DNA of 64,000 nt from NCBI RefSeq assembly GCF_001555965.1, contig NZ_LSHX01000010.1, forward strand, positions 62,001 to 126,000, given 5' to 3'. Both the position numbers and the translations under genes were made by a program. The notes beneath the pieces are model-generated. The model did not search any database. It was given only the letters and a program-made list of their open reading frames with translations, and was not told the origin of the DNA. This stretch comes from Sphingomonas sp. CCH21-G11. GTDB lineage: Bacteria; Pseudomonadota; Alphaproteobacteria; Sphingomonadales; Sphingomonadaceae. Every line of letters starts with the position of its first letter. The first letter of the stretch is position 1. This document shows, piece after piece, positions 22,784 through 33,036 of this stretch.

Positions 22784-25342
22784 TCAGAATTCGAAATCGA
22801 GGCGCGAATAGAGGAACCGGCCGTTGAAGCCGAAGGGCGAGAGGCTGGAATAGGGCAGGAAGAAGCTGTTGGCGGTAAACGGCGCGCGTTCCGGCAGACG
22901 GTCGGGATAGACATCGAACACATTGTCCGCGCCGACCGTGAAGCGCACGCCCTCATGCACCTTCAGCGTCACCTGGAGGTCGGTCAGCCATTTCGGCGTC
23001 AGCGTGAAGTCGGCAGGCGCATCCCCCTTGCCAACGGTGATCGCTCCGGCGCCCGCGGTGAACACCTCGCCGAAGCGGTTGGCGCGGATGACCGCATTGA
23101 CCGGGCCCAGGCTCCAGTCGAGCGAGAGGTTGAGCTTGTTGCTCGGCTGGCCGTCGGTCAGACGAAAGGATTCGACCCGACCGAAAAGCAGCAGCCCCGG
23201 CAATGACGGCAACACCGCGCGATCGATGATCTTGGTGTCGTTATAGTTGTACCCTGCAGTCAGGCGGAAATCGCCAAGCCCGAATTCGGGCAGACGGTAG
23301 GTCGCAACCACGTCGATGCCCTGGGTGCGCGTATCGACGCCGTTCACGAAGAAGCGCGCGGAGGTGACGTTGTTGATGCCGGCCGACTGCAGCAGCGCGA
23401 CCACGGCCGCGCCAGTGAGGTTTTCGGTCAGCGTCACCCGGTCGCGAATGCGGATGTTGTAATAGTCGACGGTCAGCGTGAAGCCGGTGAACGGATCGAG
23501 CACGAGGCCACCGCCGAGATTGAGCGACTTTTCCGCGTCGAGGGGTTGCGCGCCCAGCGCCCGCGCAACCGGGCTGGCCACCGGGAACGTGCCGACTTCG
23601 ATCAGGCCCAGCCCCTGGACGTTATTGGTCGAGGTGGCGGTGAAGAATTGCTGGGACAGGCTCGGCGCGCGGAAGCCGGTCGAGGCGGACCCGCGAATGG
23701 CGACACCGGGAACGACTTCCCACCGCCCGGCTGCCTTCAGGTTGAAGGTATCGCCGAAGTCCGAATAATTCTCGTAGCGCGCCGCGAGCTGGAAGGTTAG
23801 GTCGGTGATCGGGTCGAAATCGGCTTCGGCATAGACCGCCCAGCTGTCGCGGGTCGCATCGACCGCGTTGGTCGGCTGGAAGCCGGGGAACACCTGGGCC
23901 CCGCCCGCCGCGCCGTTGGCGACGAACGGCCCGTTGACATAGCTGGCGAGCTCGCCCTGGCGGATCTTGAAATTCTCGTTGCGATATTCGGCACCGAGCG
24001 CGATGCCGAAGCGCTCGAACAGATCAGTGTCGAGCGTGCGCGACAAATCGAGGTTGATCACCGTCTGGCCCGCCGCCAGCCCGCCGGCATCGAACGCACG
24101 CGGGCTGACCAGACCGCCGAGCGAGGTGTTGAAGCTGTTCTCGACCCGGTAATTGAGCTCGTCCGAGCCATAGATGACCGACAGGTCGGCCTTGAACCCG
24201 CCGACATCGCCGCGGATGCCGATCGCGCCCGAAACGTCCTCGATCTCGCTCGCGATCAGCGGCAGGAAGCCGTCGGGATAGAAGGGGACGAAACTGGTCG
24301 TCGACGCCGCGAAGTCGCGGTTGCGCGCGTCGTTCGGCCGGCGGAAGAAGCCGGCGCCGGTGCCGTCGCGGATGCCGTAGGTGCCGAACGCGTAAAGCTC
24401 GAACGCGCCCAGCTCGTAGCCGGTATTGACCACGAAGTTGAAATCTTCGGCCTGGCCGTCGCCGAAGCCGTGATTGAAGCGATCGAAGGTCAGCTCGCGC
24501 GGGTCGCCGATCGTCGGATATTGCCGGCGCGGGTCGGCGCCCGAACGCTGGGTGCGGTCGCGGTCGCGGAACTGCGCGGTGACGTTGAGGTAGCCGCCCG
24601 GCCCGACCGGCACGCCGATATTGGTGGCGATCGTCACCGTGTCGCCGTCATTCCGATCGCGCTCGTCGGTGAAGTCGAGCGCCAGGATGTCGTTCGTGCC
24701 GCCGCCCGCGGTGACCACCTGGGGCAGCCCAGTCGGCCCGGTCAGCACGCCATCATAATCGCGCACCCCGTCCATGGTCGTGATGTACTTGCCGTAGGTG
24801 ACCGAGCCGCGAACGCCGGTGGCGCGGCTGAGCTGAAGGTTGATGACGCCGGCGATCGCGTCCGACCCATATTGTGACGCTGCACCGTCGCGCAGCACTT
24901 CGATCCGCTCAATGGCAATGGGGGGAAGCTGGTTGAGGTCGACTGCCGACGACCCGCGCCCGACCGAACCGTTGAGGTTGAGCAGTGCCGCGGAATGGCG
25001 ACGCTTGCCGTTGACCAGCACCAGCACCTGATCGGGCGACAGGCCGCGCAGCGTGGCGGGCCGCAGCGAATCGGTGCCGTCGGTCAGCGACGGCTGGGGG
25101 AAATTGAACGACGGGACGAGCTGGTTGAGCACGCGGTTGGTTTCGGTCGCGCCCGAGCTTTTCAGGCTTTCGCCGCTGATGACGTCGATGGCGACCGGGC
25201 TGTCGGTGCTGGTGCGCTGGGCCGCGCGGCTGCCGGTGACGATGATCTCATCGGTCGGTGCTTCCGCCTCCTGCGCGAACGCGCTGGTCGCGGCAGTCAT
25301 CGCTGTCGAAACGGCAAGGCAAGCGATCGCAAGACGGCGCAT
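22784..25342 (-). CDS. TonB-dependent outer-membrane receptor
   Basis: I start at ATG 25342 (MRRLAIACLAVSTAMTAATS), giving 852 residues with a signal peptide ending near AFAQ and an AAGGGGAA ribosome site. The plug begins DEIIVTGSRAAQR and contains LRGLSPDQVLVLVNGKRRH and IERIEVLRDGAASQYGSDAIAGVINLQL; the C terminus ends in Phe (YSRLDFEF), the usual barrel end. The segment VDYYNIRIRDRV and the plug wording match receptors often seen beside catabolic genes, but here it is isolated between tRNA-Glu and rplU. Substrate unknown. Confidence 0.93.
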   Translation of the reverse strand: MRRLAIACLAVSTAMTAATSAFAQEAEAPTDEIIVTGSRAAQRTSTDSPVAIDVISGESLKSSGATETNRVLNQLVPSFNFPQPSLTDGTDSLRPATLRGLSPDQVLVLVNGKRRHSAALLNLNGSVGRGSSAVDLNQLPPIAIERIEVLRDGAASQYGSDAIAGVINLQLSRATGVRGSVTYGKYITTMDGVRDYDGVLTGPTGLPQVVTAGGGTNDILALDFTDERDRNDGDTVTIATNIGVPVGPGGYLNVTAQFRDRDRTQRSGADPRRQYPTIGDPRELTFDRFNHGFGDGQAEDFNFVVNTGYELGAFELYAFGTYGIRDGTGAGFFRRPNDARNRDFAASTTSFVPFYPDGFLPLIASEIEDVSGAIGIRGDVGGFKADLSVIYGSDELNYRVENSFNTSLGGLVSPRAFDAGGLAAGQTVINLDLSRTLDTDLFERFGIALGAEYRNENFKIRQGELASYVNGPFVANGAAGGAQVFPGFQPTNAVDATRDSWAVYAEADFDPITDLTFQLAARYENYSDFGDTFNLKAAGRWEVVPGVAIRGSASTGFRAPSLSQQFFTATSTNNVQGLGLIEVGTFPVASPVARALGAQPLDAEKSLNLGGGLVLDPFTGFTLTVDYYNIRIRDRVTLTENLTGAAVVALLQSAGINNVTSARFFVNGVDTRTQGIDVVATYRLPEFGLGDFRLTAGYNYNDTKIIDRAVLPSLPGLLLFGRVESFRLTDGQPSNKLNLSLDWSLGPVNAVIRANRFGEVFTAGAGAITVGKGDAPADFTLTPKWLTDLQVTLKVHEGVRFTVGADNVFDVYPDRLPERAPFTANSFFLPYSSLSPFGFNGRFLYSRLDFEF

Positions 25343-25692
25343 GTGATTCCCCTTGAAAGATTTTGGCCGGGACCTCCGACCGTTCCCGACAGCAACTTGC
25401 GCAATCGATTCACGTAATAAAAGTGAAACCGGATCGCGCGCCCAAGAAACAATCTTACCGTTGCTGCAATGCAACAGTGACGCAGTGCGAGTGGGGCAGC
25501 GACACGGGCGCGGCGACTGTGGCGCCCGATCCGGAAATTTGCAGGCCAGGTCCGCGTGACGTCCAGATCAACGGTTGACTTCGCGCGCGGTCTGACCTAG
25601 CTGGCGCGTTCCGTTTCGCGGAGCCGGGCATGCCGGGCTCGTGCGGAGCTGTGCACAATTCAATCGCACGACATAAAGAGAGTTTCAGGATC
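25343..25692. other. Intergenic promoter region between TonB receptor and rplU
   Basis: This 350-base gap separates divergent genes. On the plus strand TTGACT at 25575-25580 with TAGCTG 17 bases later is a candidate promoter for rplU. A palindrome GTTGC-N6-GCAAC at 25460-25475, about 120 bases upstream of the receptor start, could be an operator for the receptor. No convincing coding sequence or known leader structure was seen. Confidence 0.4.
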
Positions 25693-26067
25693 ATGTTCGC
25701 AGTCGTACGCACGGGCGGCAAGCAGTATCGCGTTGCCGAGGGTGACAAGATCGTCGTCGAGAAGCTCGACGGCGATGCCGGCGCCACGGTCACGCTGGGC
25801 GACGTCCTGCTCGCGGGTGAAGGCAGCGAACTGAAGCCGGTCGCCGGCCTGACGGTCTCGGCGGAAATCATCGCGCAGGCGAAGGGCGAGAAGGTTATCG
25901 TCTTCAAGAAGCGCCGCCGCCACAATTACCGCCGCAAGAACGGCCATCGCCAGCAGCACACGATCCTGAAGATCGTCGCGATCGGCGAAGCGAAGAAGAA
26001 GGCGGCGAAGGCCAAGAAGGCGGATGCGGCCCCGGTCGAGGCGGAAGCCCCGGCGGCCCAGGCCTGA
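25693..26067 (+). CDS. rplU: 50S ribosomal protein L21
   Basis: The start is ATG 25693; the protein has 124 residues beginning [18 protein letters not shown]. The family motif [18 protein letters not shown] for 23S rRNA contact is complete. L21 sits on the large subunit near L20. The last 25 residues form a Lys/Ala-rich tail beyond the conserved core, common in Alphaproteobacteria. rpmA follows after 28 bases, the conserved rplU-rpmA operon. Confidence 0.98.
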   Translation: MFAVVRTGGKQYRVAEGDKIVVEKLDGDAGATVTLGDVLLAGEGSELKPVAGLTVSAEIIAQAKGEKVIVFKKRRRHNYRRKNGHRQQHTILKIVAIGEAKKKAAKAKKADAAPVEAEAPAAQA

Positions 26068-26095
26068 AACCCAAGCGAGACGAGGAGTATAGGCA

Positions 26096-26365
26096 ATGGC
26101 ACATAAGAAAGCAGGCGGCTCGTCGCGCAACGGTCGCGATTCGGCAGGCCGCCGTCTTGGCGTGAAGAAGTTCGGCGGACAGGAAGTCGTCGCCGGCAAC
26201 ATCATCGTGCGCCAGCGCGGCACCAAATTCTATCCGGGCACCAATGTCGGCATGGGCAAGGACCACACCCTGTTCGCGCTGACCGACGGCCGCGTCGCCT
26301 TCCATGAGGGCCGACTGGGCCGCAAGTTCGCGTCGGTAGAAATGATGGCGGAAGCCGCCGAATAA
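26096..26365 (+). CDS. rpmA: 50S ribosomal protein L27
   Basis: 89 residues starting [20 protein letters not shown], the flexible N-terminal arm that reaches the peptidyl transferase centre, followed by [28 protein letters not shown] ribosome site precedes the ATG. Length and sequence are standard. Second gene of the rplU-rpmA operon; obgE, often linked, lies 2.6 kb downstream beyond four unrelated elements. Confidence 0.98.
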   Translation: MAHKKAGGSSRNGRDSAGRRLGVKKFGGQEVVAGNIIVRQRGTKFYPGTNVGMGKDHTLFALTDGRVAFHEGRLGRKFASVEMMAEAAE

Positions 26366-26433
26366 CATCGGGCAACCAACCGGGTTGTCCACCAGGGCGA
26401 CCCGGTCCCCGCGTCAAGGCGGGGACAACGCAC

Positions 26434-26467
26434 AAGGGAGACGGGTCGCGGCCTGGCTCCCTTTTTT
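26434..26467 (+). terminator. Rho-independent terminator of rplU-rpmA
   Basis: AAGGGAG (26434-26440) pairs with CTCCCTT (26457-26463), running into a tract of six T. A smaller hairpin GTCCCCGC/GCGGGGAC lies just upstream. It follows rpmA by about 70 bases. Confidence 0.75.
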
Positions 26468-26545
26468 CTTGCTCCCTCAACCCGTTCGTGTCGCATCCCC
26501 GTCATCCGCGGGGGGCATGGCACGGCGCAAAAGAGGAGAGTGCCG

Positions 26546-27082
26546 ATGTTCGTGCGTACCCGCAGATTGACGCTGCGTCCCGGCTGGATCGAGGACGCGC
26601 CCGAGCTGGCCCAGGCGATCGCGCATTGGGAAGTGATCCGCAATCTGGGCCGTGCGCCCTGGCCCTACGGGCTCGCGGACGCGGAGGCGTTCCTCCGCCA
26701 GCCGCGGCGGACCTGCGAGGCCAGCTTCGTGATCCTCGCGCATGAAGGCCCCTGCCCCCGCCTGGTCGGCGGCATCGGCTTCGGTCCCTATGACGATCGT
26801 CCGCATGAAATCGGCTATTGGCTGACGCCAAGCGCCTGGGGGCGCGGCTATGCGACCGAGGCGGGCCGTGCAGTGATCGACATCGCCCGCACGCTGCGGG
26901 TGCCACGATTGCAGGGCGGCCATCATCTCGACAACCCGGCATCGGGCGCGGTGCTGCGCAAGCTGGGGTTCGTGCCCACCGGCACAGCAATGCGCTATTC
27001 GCGCGGCCGCGATGCGGAGGTGCCGTGCGCCGAATATGCGCTGGCGCTCAGTGACGAGGATGATGCGCGAATGGCGGCGTGA
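26546..27082 (+). CDS. GNAT-family N-acetyltransferase (RimJ/RimL type)
   Basis: I start at ATG 26546, placed well for the GAGGAG site at 26532-26538; a GTG six bases earlier is too close to it. The 178 residues open FVRTRRLTLRPGWIEDAPEL, the RimJ/RimL entry, and carry the acetyl-CoA loop in WLTPSAWGRGYATEAGRAVI and the C-terminal NPASGAVLRKLGFVPTG. Such enzymes acetylate protein N termini, amino groups of antibiotics or small amines. The target is not evident. It stands alone after the rpmA terminator. Confidence 0.88.
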   Translation: MFVRTRRLTLRPGWIEDAPELAQAIAHWEVIRNLGRAPWPYGLADAEAFLRQPRRTCEASFVILAHEGPCPRLVGGIGFGPYDDRPHEIGYWLTPSAWGRGYATEAGRAVIDIARTLRVPRLQGGHHLDNPASGAVLRKLGFVPTGTAMRYSRGRDAEVPCAEYALALSDEDDARMAA

Positions 27083-27161
27083 GGCGGTTCATGAGGTCCG
27101 CCCGACGCCCAAGCGGATCGCGCGGGTCAAGCGACCCCATATAGCTGCCGGCTGACCTTAT

Positions 27162-27312
27162 CGTCACCCCGGCCCTGTGCAGGGGTCCACCGTGCCGCAA
27201 GGCCCCGTCGCACGCCAGTCGGTACCGAGCCAAGGCGCGGGGCAAGGGGAGCGCGACGATGATCCGCCAGTGCGGGTTGCGCGGTGGACCCCGGCACGAG
27301 GCCGGGGTGACG
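27162..27312. repeat. Intergenic inverted-repeat element
   Basis: Arms at 27162-27192 and 27282-27312 match as inverted complements at 28 of 31 positions (CGTCACCCCGG ... GGGGTCCACCG). About 90 bases separate them. The motif is a widespread dispersed intergenic repeat type in alphaproteobacteria. It occupies most of the 278-base gap between the convergent acetyltransferase and metal-dependent hydrolase genes; nothing else is seen there. Confidence 0.65.
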
Positions 27313-27360
27313 AGGAAAGAGTGGCTGGGTTTCCGGACAATCGCCAGTCCCGGTCAACCT

Positions 27361-28227
27361 CTATGCCGCCGCCAGCTCCGGCGTCGGCTGCCCAAGCCGC
27401 GCGGCTTCATAGTCGCTGTCGGCCAGCGCGATCAGCTTGCGGTCGTCATGGTTCCACGGGTGGAAGCCCGGCATGAAATAGGCGAACCATGCGCCCAGCA
27501 CCTTGCGCGCCATGCCGGGGCGGCCAAAGGCATAGCGGAACACCCGCCATTTGACGCCTGCACCAGTCAGACCGTCCTGCGCGAGCAGGTCGAGCATGCC
27601 CTCGGTACGGCCGCGAAAAAACTTGATCGTCGCCATCACCATCACCAACGACTTGACCCACCAGCGGCGGAAGCGCGGCCAGTCTCGGGTCGCGTGCAAC
27701 CAGGTGTCATAGGCCACGCCCTTGTGCTCGATCTCCTCGATCGCGTGCCAGCGCCACAGCGCGGCGGCTTCCGGATCGGCGCCGGCGAGATGGCGGGGAT
27801 TGGCGATCAGCTGGTGCGCGATGATCGCGGTGAAATGTTCGAGGGCCATCGTCGCGGCGAGATTGGCGATTGGCGGGCGCCCCTTGGTGATGGCCAGTTC
27901 GCGGTCGACCCGCGCTTCGAGACGCGACACGTCATAACCCTGGTCGGTGACGTGGCGGTTGAACGCGACATGCTCGCGGGTGTGGATAACCTCCTGCTTC
28001 ACGAACGCATTGATCTCGCGCTCAAGCCGGGGCGGTGTGCCGTCGCGGAACTTGCGCACGCTGTCGATGAAAAAGCCCTCGCCCTTGGGAAAGGTGACCG
28101 ACAGCGCGTTGTAAAACGCGGTGGCGACGGGGTCGTCGCCATGCCACCACCGGCGGACGTTCGTATTGCGCCCAAAGCGCCGGTCGCGCGGACGGATTTC
28201 CAGGTCTGCCGGAGTCTTTGCGTTCAT
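27361..28227 (-). CDS. Predicted metal-dependent hydrolase (PF10118 family)
   Basis: I start at ATG 28227 with AAGGA upstream, giving 288 residues. The family pattern includes RWWHGDDPVATAFYNALSVTFPKGEGFF, VKQEVIHTREHVAFN, and WRWHAIEEIEHKGVAYD, where the repeated ExxH pairs suggest a di-metal helical bundle like ferritin-type oxygenases. Members are annotated as predicted metal-dependent hydrolases; no activity is established. A divergent TetR gene starts 55 bases away, and TTGACA, a perfect -35 for this gene, falls inside the first codons of that TetR gene (28284-28289), suggesting tight mutual control. Confidence 0.82.
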   Translation of the reverse strand: MNAKTPADLEIRPRDRRFGRNTNVRRWWHGDDPVATAFYNALSVTFPKGEGFFIDSVRKFRDGTPPRLEREINAFVKQEVIHTREHVAFNRHVTDQGYDVSRLEARVDRELAITKGRPPIANLAATMALEHFTAIIAHQLIANPRHLAGADPEAAALWRWHAIEEIEHKGVAYDTWLHATRDWPRFRRWWVKSLVMVMATIKFFRGRTEGMLDLLAQDGLTGAGVKWRVFRYAFGRPGMARKVLGAWFAYFMPGFHPWNHDDRKLIALADSDYEAARLGQPTPELAAA

Positions 28228-28282
28228 CACGCTTTTCCTTCACTAATCCGATACCCGCAATATCTGGCCATTACTTACACTG

Positions 28283-28876
28283 ATGTCAATAGCCCGCCGC
28301 CGTCTCACGCCCGAGGAATCCCGTGACGCCGCGCTCGATGCTGCGCGCACGCTGCTGATCGAAATGGGACCGCAGGCCGTGACACTGAAAGCGGTGGCAT
28401 CGCGGATCGGGCGCACCCATGCCAATCTCCTTCATCATTTCGGCTCGGCGTCGGGGCTGCAAAAGGCGCTGATCGCGCACCTCGCCGACACGATCACGAC
28501 GCGGATCGGCGCGGCGGCGATGAAGGCGCGGGAGGGCGATCACGATCCGCGCGAAGTGGTCGACCTGACCTTCGACGCGTTCGACCGCGAGGGGGCGGGC
28601 GCACTTGCGAGCTGGATGATTCTCTCGGGCAACGAGGACGCGCTCGATCCGATCCTGGAGGCGATCCACCGGCTGGTCGACGAGCTCGCCGCCGATTCCC
28701 ATTTCGCCGAGCAGCATTCGATCCATGAGGAGACGTTGCAGCTTGTGCTGATGGCGCTGGGCGACGCGCTGCTCGGCGGCCCGATGGCGCGCGCGCTCGG
28801 CCTGCCGCGCGAAAAGGCGCGCGAGCTGGCGGCCGTCGCACTGATGCGCTCGCGACATCCGGATCATCAGGTCTAG
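28283..28876 (+). CDS. TetR family transcriptional regulator
   Basis: This 197-residue regulator has the TetR helix-turn-helix at the N terminus (AALDAARTLLIEMG, LKAVASRIGRTHANLLHHFGS). The C-terminal part has no close named family. It is divergent from the metal-dependent hydrolase gene, whose promoter -35 element appears to overlap this gene's start, so autoregulation and repression of the neighbour are likely. The recognition helix reads RTHANLLHHF, where most family members have a Tyr-Tyr-His core. Confidence 0.88.
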   Translation: MSIARRRLTPEESRDAALDAARTLLIEMGPQAVTLKAVASRIGRTHANLLHHFGSASGLQKALIAHLADTITTRIGAAAMKAREGDHDPREVVDLTFDAFDREGAGALASWMILSGNEDALDPILEAIHRLVDELAADSHFAEQHSIHEETLQLVLMALGDALLGGPMARALGLPREKARELAAVALMRSRHPDHQV

Positions 28877-30061
<1,185 letters not shown>

Positions 30062-30090
30062 AGCGGCACCGCCCCATCATTACCAAAATT

Positions 30091-30164
30091 CCGTTCGTTT
30101 CGAGCGTCGTCGAGCAAGGTCTTGATTAGGCCCGACGTGTCTCGACTTCGTTCGACACGAACGG
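30091..30164. repeat. Imperfect inverted repeat, relative of the 13.1-kb element
   Basis: Arms at 30091-30114 and 30141-30164 match as inverted complements at 20 of 24 positions and share CCGTTCGT, TCGAG and GACTTCG words with the perfect element at 13112-13193. It sits between convergent obgE and the winged-helix regulator gene, two bases after the latter's stop, so it is a likely bidirectional terminator. Confidence 0.65.
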
Positions 30165-30165
30165 A

Positions 30166-31239
30166 TCAAGCTGCGGATGAGTCGTTCCGGTCACCCAGCT
30201 GTCGGCGCGCAACCGCCATCGCGGCCAGCACCCCCGCGCCGAACACCGCGCCTTCCAGCGTCGATGTCAACGCGTTGCTGAGCGGGCCGAAGCCGGTATC
30301 GCCGAGTGGCCCGGTGATCCGCGCCGGGTCGAGCCGCGCCGCGGGAAAGCGTGCCGCCATTTCGGCCAGGCTGCCCGCCATCAAACGCCCACCGAGCAGC
30401 GCGATGAGGAGCCCCCCCACCCCTCCCGCAGCAGCACCGGAGGCCATTGCGCGCCGCCACGACGCCGTGCGGGCCGTCCAGGCGCCAAGCCCCAGCGCCG
30501 CGCCGATCATCACACCCTCGCCCGCGCCGGCGATCGCGCCCGGGCTTTGGCCGATCAGCAGCTGAAACGCGTCCATGCCGAGCAGCTTGGCGAGCCCGCC
30601 GATGATCAGTCCTCCGCCCGCGCCGCCCGCAACCCAGGCCCAAAGCGGGCGATGCGCGGATATGGCCAGCGCAAGGCCGAACCCGACGCCGGCGCCGCCC
30701 GCCGCCCCGACCAGAATGCAGGCGCTGACCAGCACGAGCAGCACCGACAAGGCACCGGTGCCGGGCGCAAGCGGCAGCGACGCGGCGATCAGGCCATAGC
30801 CCAGCCCTCCGGTCATGCCGGCAAGGCCACCGCCAACCATGCCCGCCGCACCCAGCCGCACCGCCCGCGTCCAGCGATCCTCACCCTGGCGGGCCTGCAC
30901 CGGCGCAGCTTCCCCGGCACCTTCGATCCGATCGACCGAGGCAACGAAGCGATAGCCATGCTTCGGCACGGTCTCGATACAGCGCGGGTTGGCGGCATCG
31001 TCCTCCAGCACCCGCCGCAATGTGCGCACGCACTGGGTCAGCGCCTCATCGGTGACGGGCACGCCGCGCCAGACCTCGGCCATGAAGCGGTCTTTGCTGA
31101 CCAGATTGCCCGCCTCGCAGACCAGCAGCAGCAACGCGTCGAAATACCGACCGCTGAGCGCCAAATCGTCCCCGCCGCGCGACAGGCGCCGCTCGCGCGG
31201 ATCGACCAGAAACTCGCCAAAGCGGAACCGCGTCGTCAT
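30166..31239 (-). CDS. Membrane-anchored winged-helix transcriptional regulator (CadC/ToxR-like)
   Basis: This 357-residue protein starts with an OmpR-type winged-helix domain (residues 1-105): FGEFLVDPRERRLSRGG, ALTQCVRTLRRVLEDDAANPRCIETVPKHGYRFVASV. There is no receiver domain. From about residue 125 on there are several Gly/Ala-rich hydrophobic stretches (AAGMVGGGLAGMTGGLGYGL, then SVLLVLVSACILVGAAGGAG), so the protein is multi-spanning and differs from ToxR/CadC, which have one span and a periplasmic sensor. It is divergent from a small membrane protein gene. Signal and targets are unknown. Confidence 0.8.
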   Translation of the reverse strand: MTTRFRFGEFLVDPRERRLSRGGDDLALSGRYFDALLLLVCEAGNLVSKDRFMAEVWRGVPVTDEALTQCVRTLRRVLEDDAANPRCIETVPKHGYRFVASVDRIEGAGEAAPVQARQGEDRWTRAVRLGAAGMVGGGLAGMTGGLGYGLIAASLPLAPGTGALSVLLVLVSACILVGAAGGAGVGFGLALAISAHRPLWAWVAGGAGGGLIIGGLAKLLGMDAFQLLIGQSPGAIAGAGEGVMIGAALGLGAWTARTASWRRAMASGAAAGGVGGLLIALLGGRLMAGSLAEMAARFPAARLDPARITGPLGDTGFGPLSNALTSTLEGAVFGAGVLAAMAVARRQLGDRNDSSAA

Positions 31240-31326
31240 TTTTCAGCGCGATCTCATCGCTTGCTCATGCCGCTCATCGCGCATTGCCCTAGCCGCTTGC
31301 AGGTCAACATGCACGGAGGAAACGAA

Positions 31327-31902
31327 ATGACGCAAGCAAACGGTCGGGCGCGCGGTCGCGTGAATATCTGGCGGCTGGTCGGCTGGGGCGGTGCAGCGGG
31401 CCTGTTGCTGCTCCCGCTCGTCGCGATGCAGTTCACCCGCGAAGTCGACTGGACGCTCAGCGACTTCATCATCATGGGCATCCTGATCGGCGGCATCGGC
31501 CTGCTGATCGAGGCGGCGATGCGCGCCAGCGGCAATGCCAGCTATCGCATCGGGGCGATCGTGATGATGATCGGCTGCTTCATGCTGATCTGGGTCAATC
31601 TGGCCGTCGGCATCATCGGTGCCGAAGGCGGGCCGAACATCCTCTACGCGCTCGTCCCCACCGTGCTCGCGGCCGGCGGCATCATCGGCCGCTTTCGCGC
31701 ACACGGCATGTGCCGGGCACTTGTCGCCGCGATTATGGTTCAGGTGGTCATCGGCGCGGTCGCGGTGGCGATGGGCTGGGGCAAAGATACGCCGATCTGG
31801 CCGCGCGATATTATCGGCGGGACGGTGATCTTCACGGTCGTCTGGGGCACCGCGGCTGCGCTGTTCGCGCGCGCCGCGCGCATGGAACGCGCCACAGGCT
31901 GA
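31327..31902 (+). CDS. Multi-pass membrane protein of unknown function
   Basis: I start at ATG 31327, preceded by a strong GGAGGA site. The 191 residues contain five or six hydrophobic segments (IWRLVGWGGAAGLLLLPLVA, FIIMGILIGGIGLLIEAAM, IGAIVMMIGCFMLIWVNLAV, ILYALVPTVLAAGGIIG, ALVAAIMVQVVIGAVAVAMG, VIFTVVWGTAAALFARAA). No catalytic motif is visible. It is divergent from the membrane-anchored winged-helix regulator, 87 bases away, so it may be its target. proB begins 33 bases downstream. Confidence 0.8.
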   Translation: MTQANGRARGRVNIWRLVGWGGAAGLLLLPLVAMQFTREVDWTLSDFIIMGILIGGIGLLIEAAMRASGNASYRIGAIVMMIGCFMLIWVNLAVGIIGAEGGPNILYALVPTVLAAGGIIGRFRAHGMCRALVAAIMVQVVIGAVAVAMGWGKDTPIWPRDIIGGTVIFTVVWGTAAALFARAARMERATG

Positions 31903-31935
31903 CAGTGGGGGCCGGGCGCGCTAGACGCGGCGGTC

Positions 31936-33036
31936 ATGCCGTTGTTCGCGCCCGCCGACTGCCCCCGCCTGATCGTGAAGATCGGGTCGGCGCTGCTCGT
32001 CGATGCCGATGGCGTGCGGCGCGACTGGTTGGCCGGCATCGCCGCGGACATTGCCGATCGTGTGCGCGCGGGCCAGCAGGTTGCGGTCGTCTCGTCGGGC
32101 GCGATCGCGCTCGGCGCGCGGCGACTTGGGCTGGCAAAGGGCGGCCGCGCCAGCCTGGAGGACGCGCAGGCCGCCGCCGCCACCGGACAGATCGCGCTGA
32201 GCCAGGTCTGGGCGGAGGTGCTCGGCGCACAGGGGCTGATCGCGGCGCAGATGCTGGTGACGCTCGACGACCTCGAGGACCGGCGGCGCTACCTCAACGC
32301 GTCCGCGACGCTCGACCGGCTGCTGGCGCTGAATGTCGTGCCGGTCATCAACGAGAATGACAGCGTCGCCACCGCCGAAATCCGTTTCGGAGACAATGAC
32401 CGCCTGGCTGCGCGCGTCGCCCAGGCGGCGGGCGCGACCGGCATCATCCTGCTGTCCGACATTGACGGCCTGTATGATCGCAACCCCGATCTACCCGGCG
32501 CAATGCATATCCCGCAGGTCGAGCGGATCGACGCCGCGATCGCGGCGATGGCGGATCGCGGGTCGGCGAGCGGCATGGGATCGGGCGGCATGGTATCGAA
32601 GATCGAGGCGGCCCGGATCGCCTGTGGGGCCGGCGTGGCGCTCGTGATCGCGTCTGGACGTGTCGACCGCCCCCTCTCGACGGCCGCGCGCCACACGCTG
32701 TTCGTCCCCGAAAAGCGCACGCGCGCCCGCAAGGCCTGGCTGGCCGGACGACTGACCGCGCGCGGCACCATCGTCGTCGACGCGGGTGCAGCCCAAGCCC
32801 TCGCCGCGGGCCGCAGCCTGCTCGCCGCCGGCGCGATCGCGGTGCACGGCGCTTTTTTCCGCGGCGACGCGGTGACGATCGAGGGTCCGGCAGGTCCGAT
32901 CGCACGCGGCCTGAGCGAATATGATGCGCGCGAGGCGCTGAAGCTGCTTGGCCGGCGTAGCGAGGAGCATGGCGAGATCCTGGGCTATGCGCCGCGATCG
33001 GCGCTGGTCCATCGCAGCCACATGGTCCTGTTGTGA
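31936..33036 (+). CDS. proB: Glutamate 5-kinase
   Basis: This enzyme phosphorylates glutamate, the first step of proline synthesis. The 366 residues contain LIVKIGSALLVD at the N terminus, VAVVSSGAIALGARRLG, NENDSVATAEIRFGDNDRLAARVA and the GMGSGGMVSKIEAARIA motif. The last 95 residues are a PUA domain (KAWLAGRLTARGTIVVDAGA). Its stop overlaps the GTG start of the next gene (GTGA), linking it to the reductase gene that follows; proA is not nearby. Confidence 0.96.
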   Translation: MPLFAPADCPRLIVKIGSALLVDADGVRRDWLAGIAADIADRVRAGQQVAVVSSGAIALGARRLGLAKGGRASLEDAQAAAATGQIALSQVWAEVLGAQGLIAAQMLVTLDDLEDRRRYLNASATLDRLLALNVVPVINENDSVATAEIRFGDNDRLAARVAQAAGATGIILLSDIDGLYDRNPDLPGAMHIPQVERIDAAIAAMADRGSASGMGSGGMVSKIEAARIACGAGVALVIASGRVDRPLSTAARHTLFVPEKRTRARKAWLAGRLTARGTIVVDAGAAQALAAGRSLLAAGAIAVHGAFFRGDAVTIEGPAGPIARGLSEYDAREALKLLGRRSEEHGEILGYAPRSALVHRSHMVLL

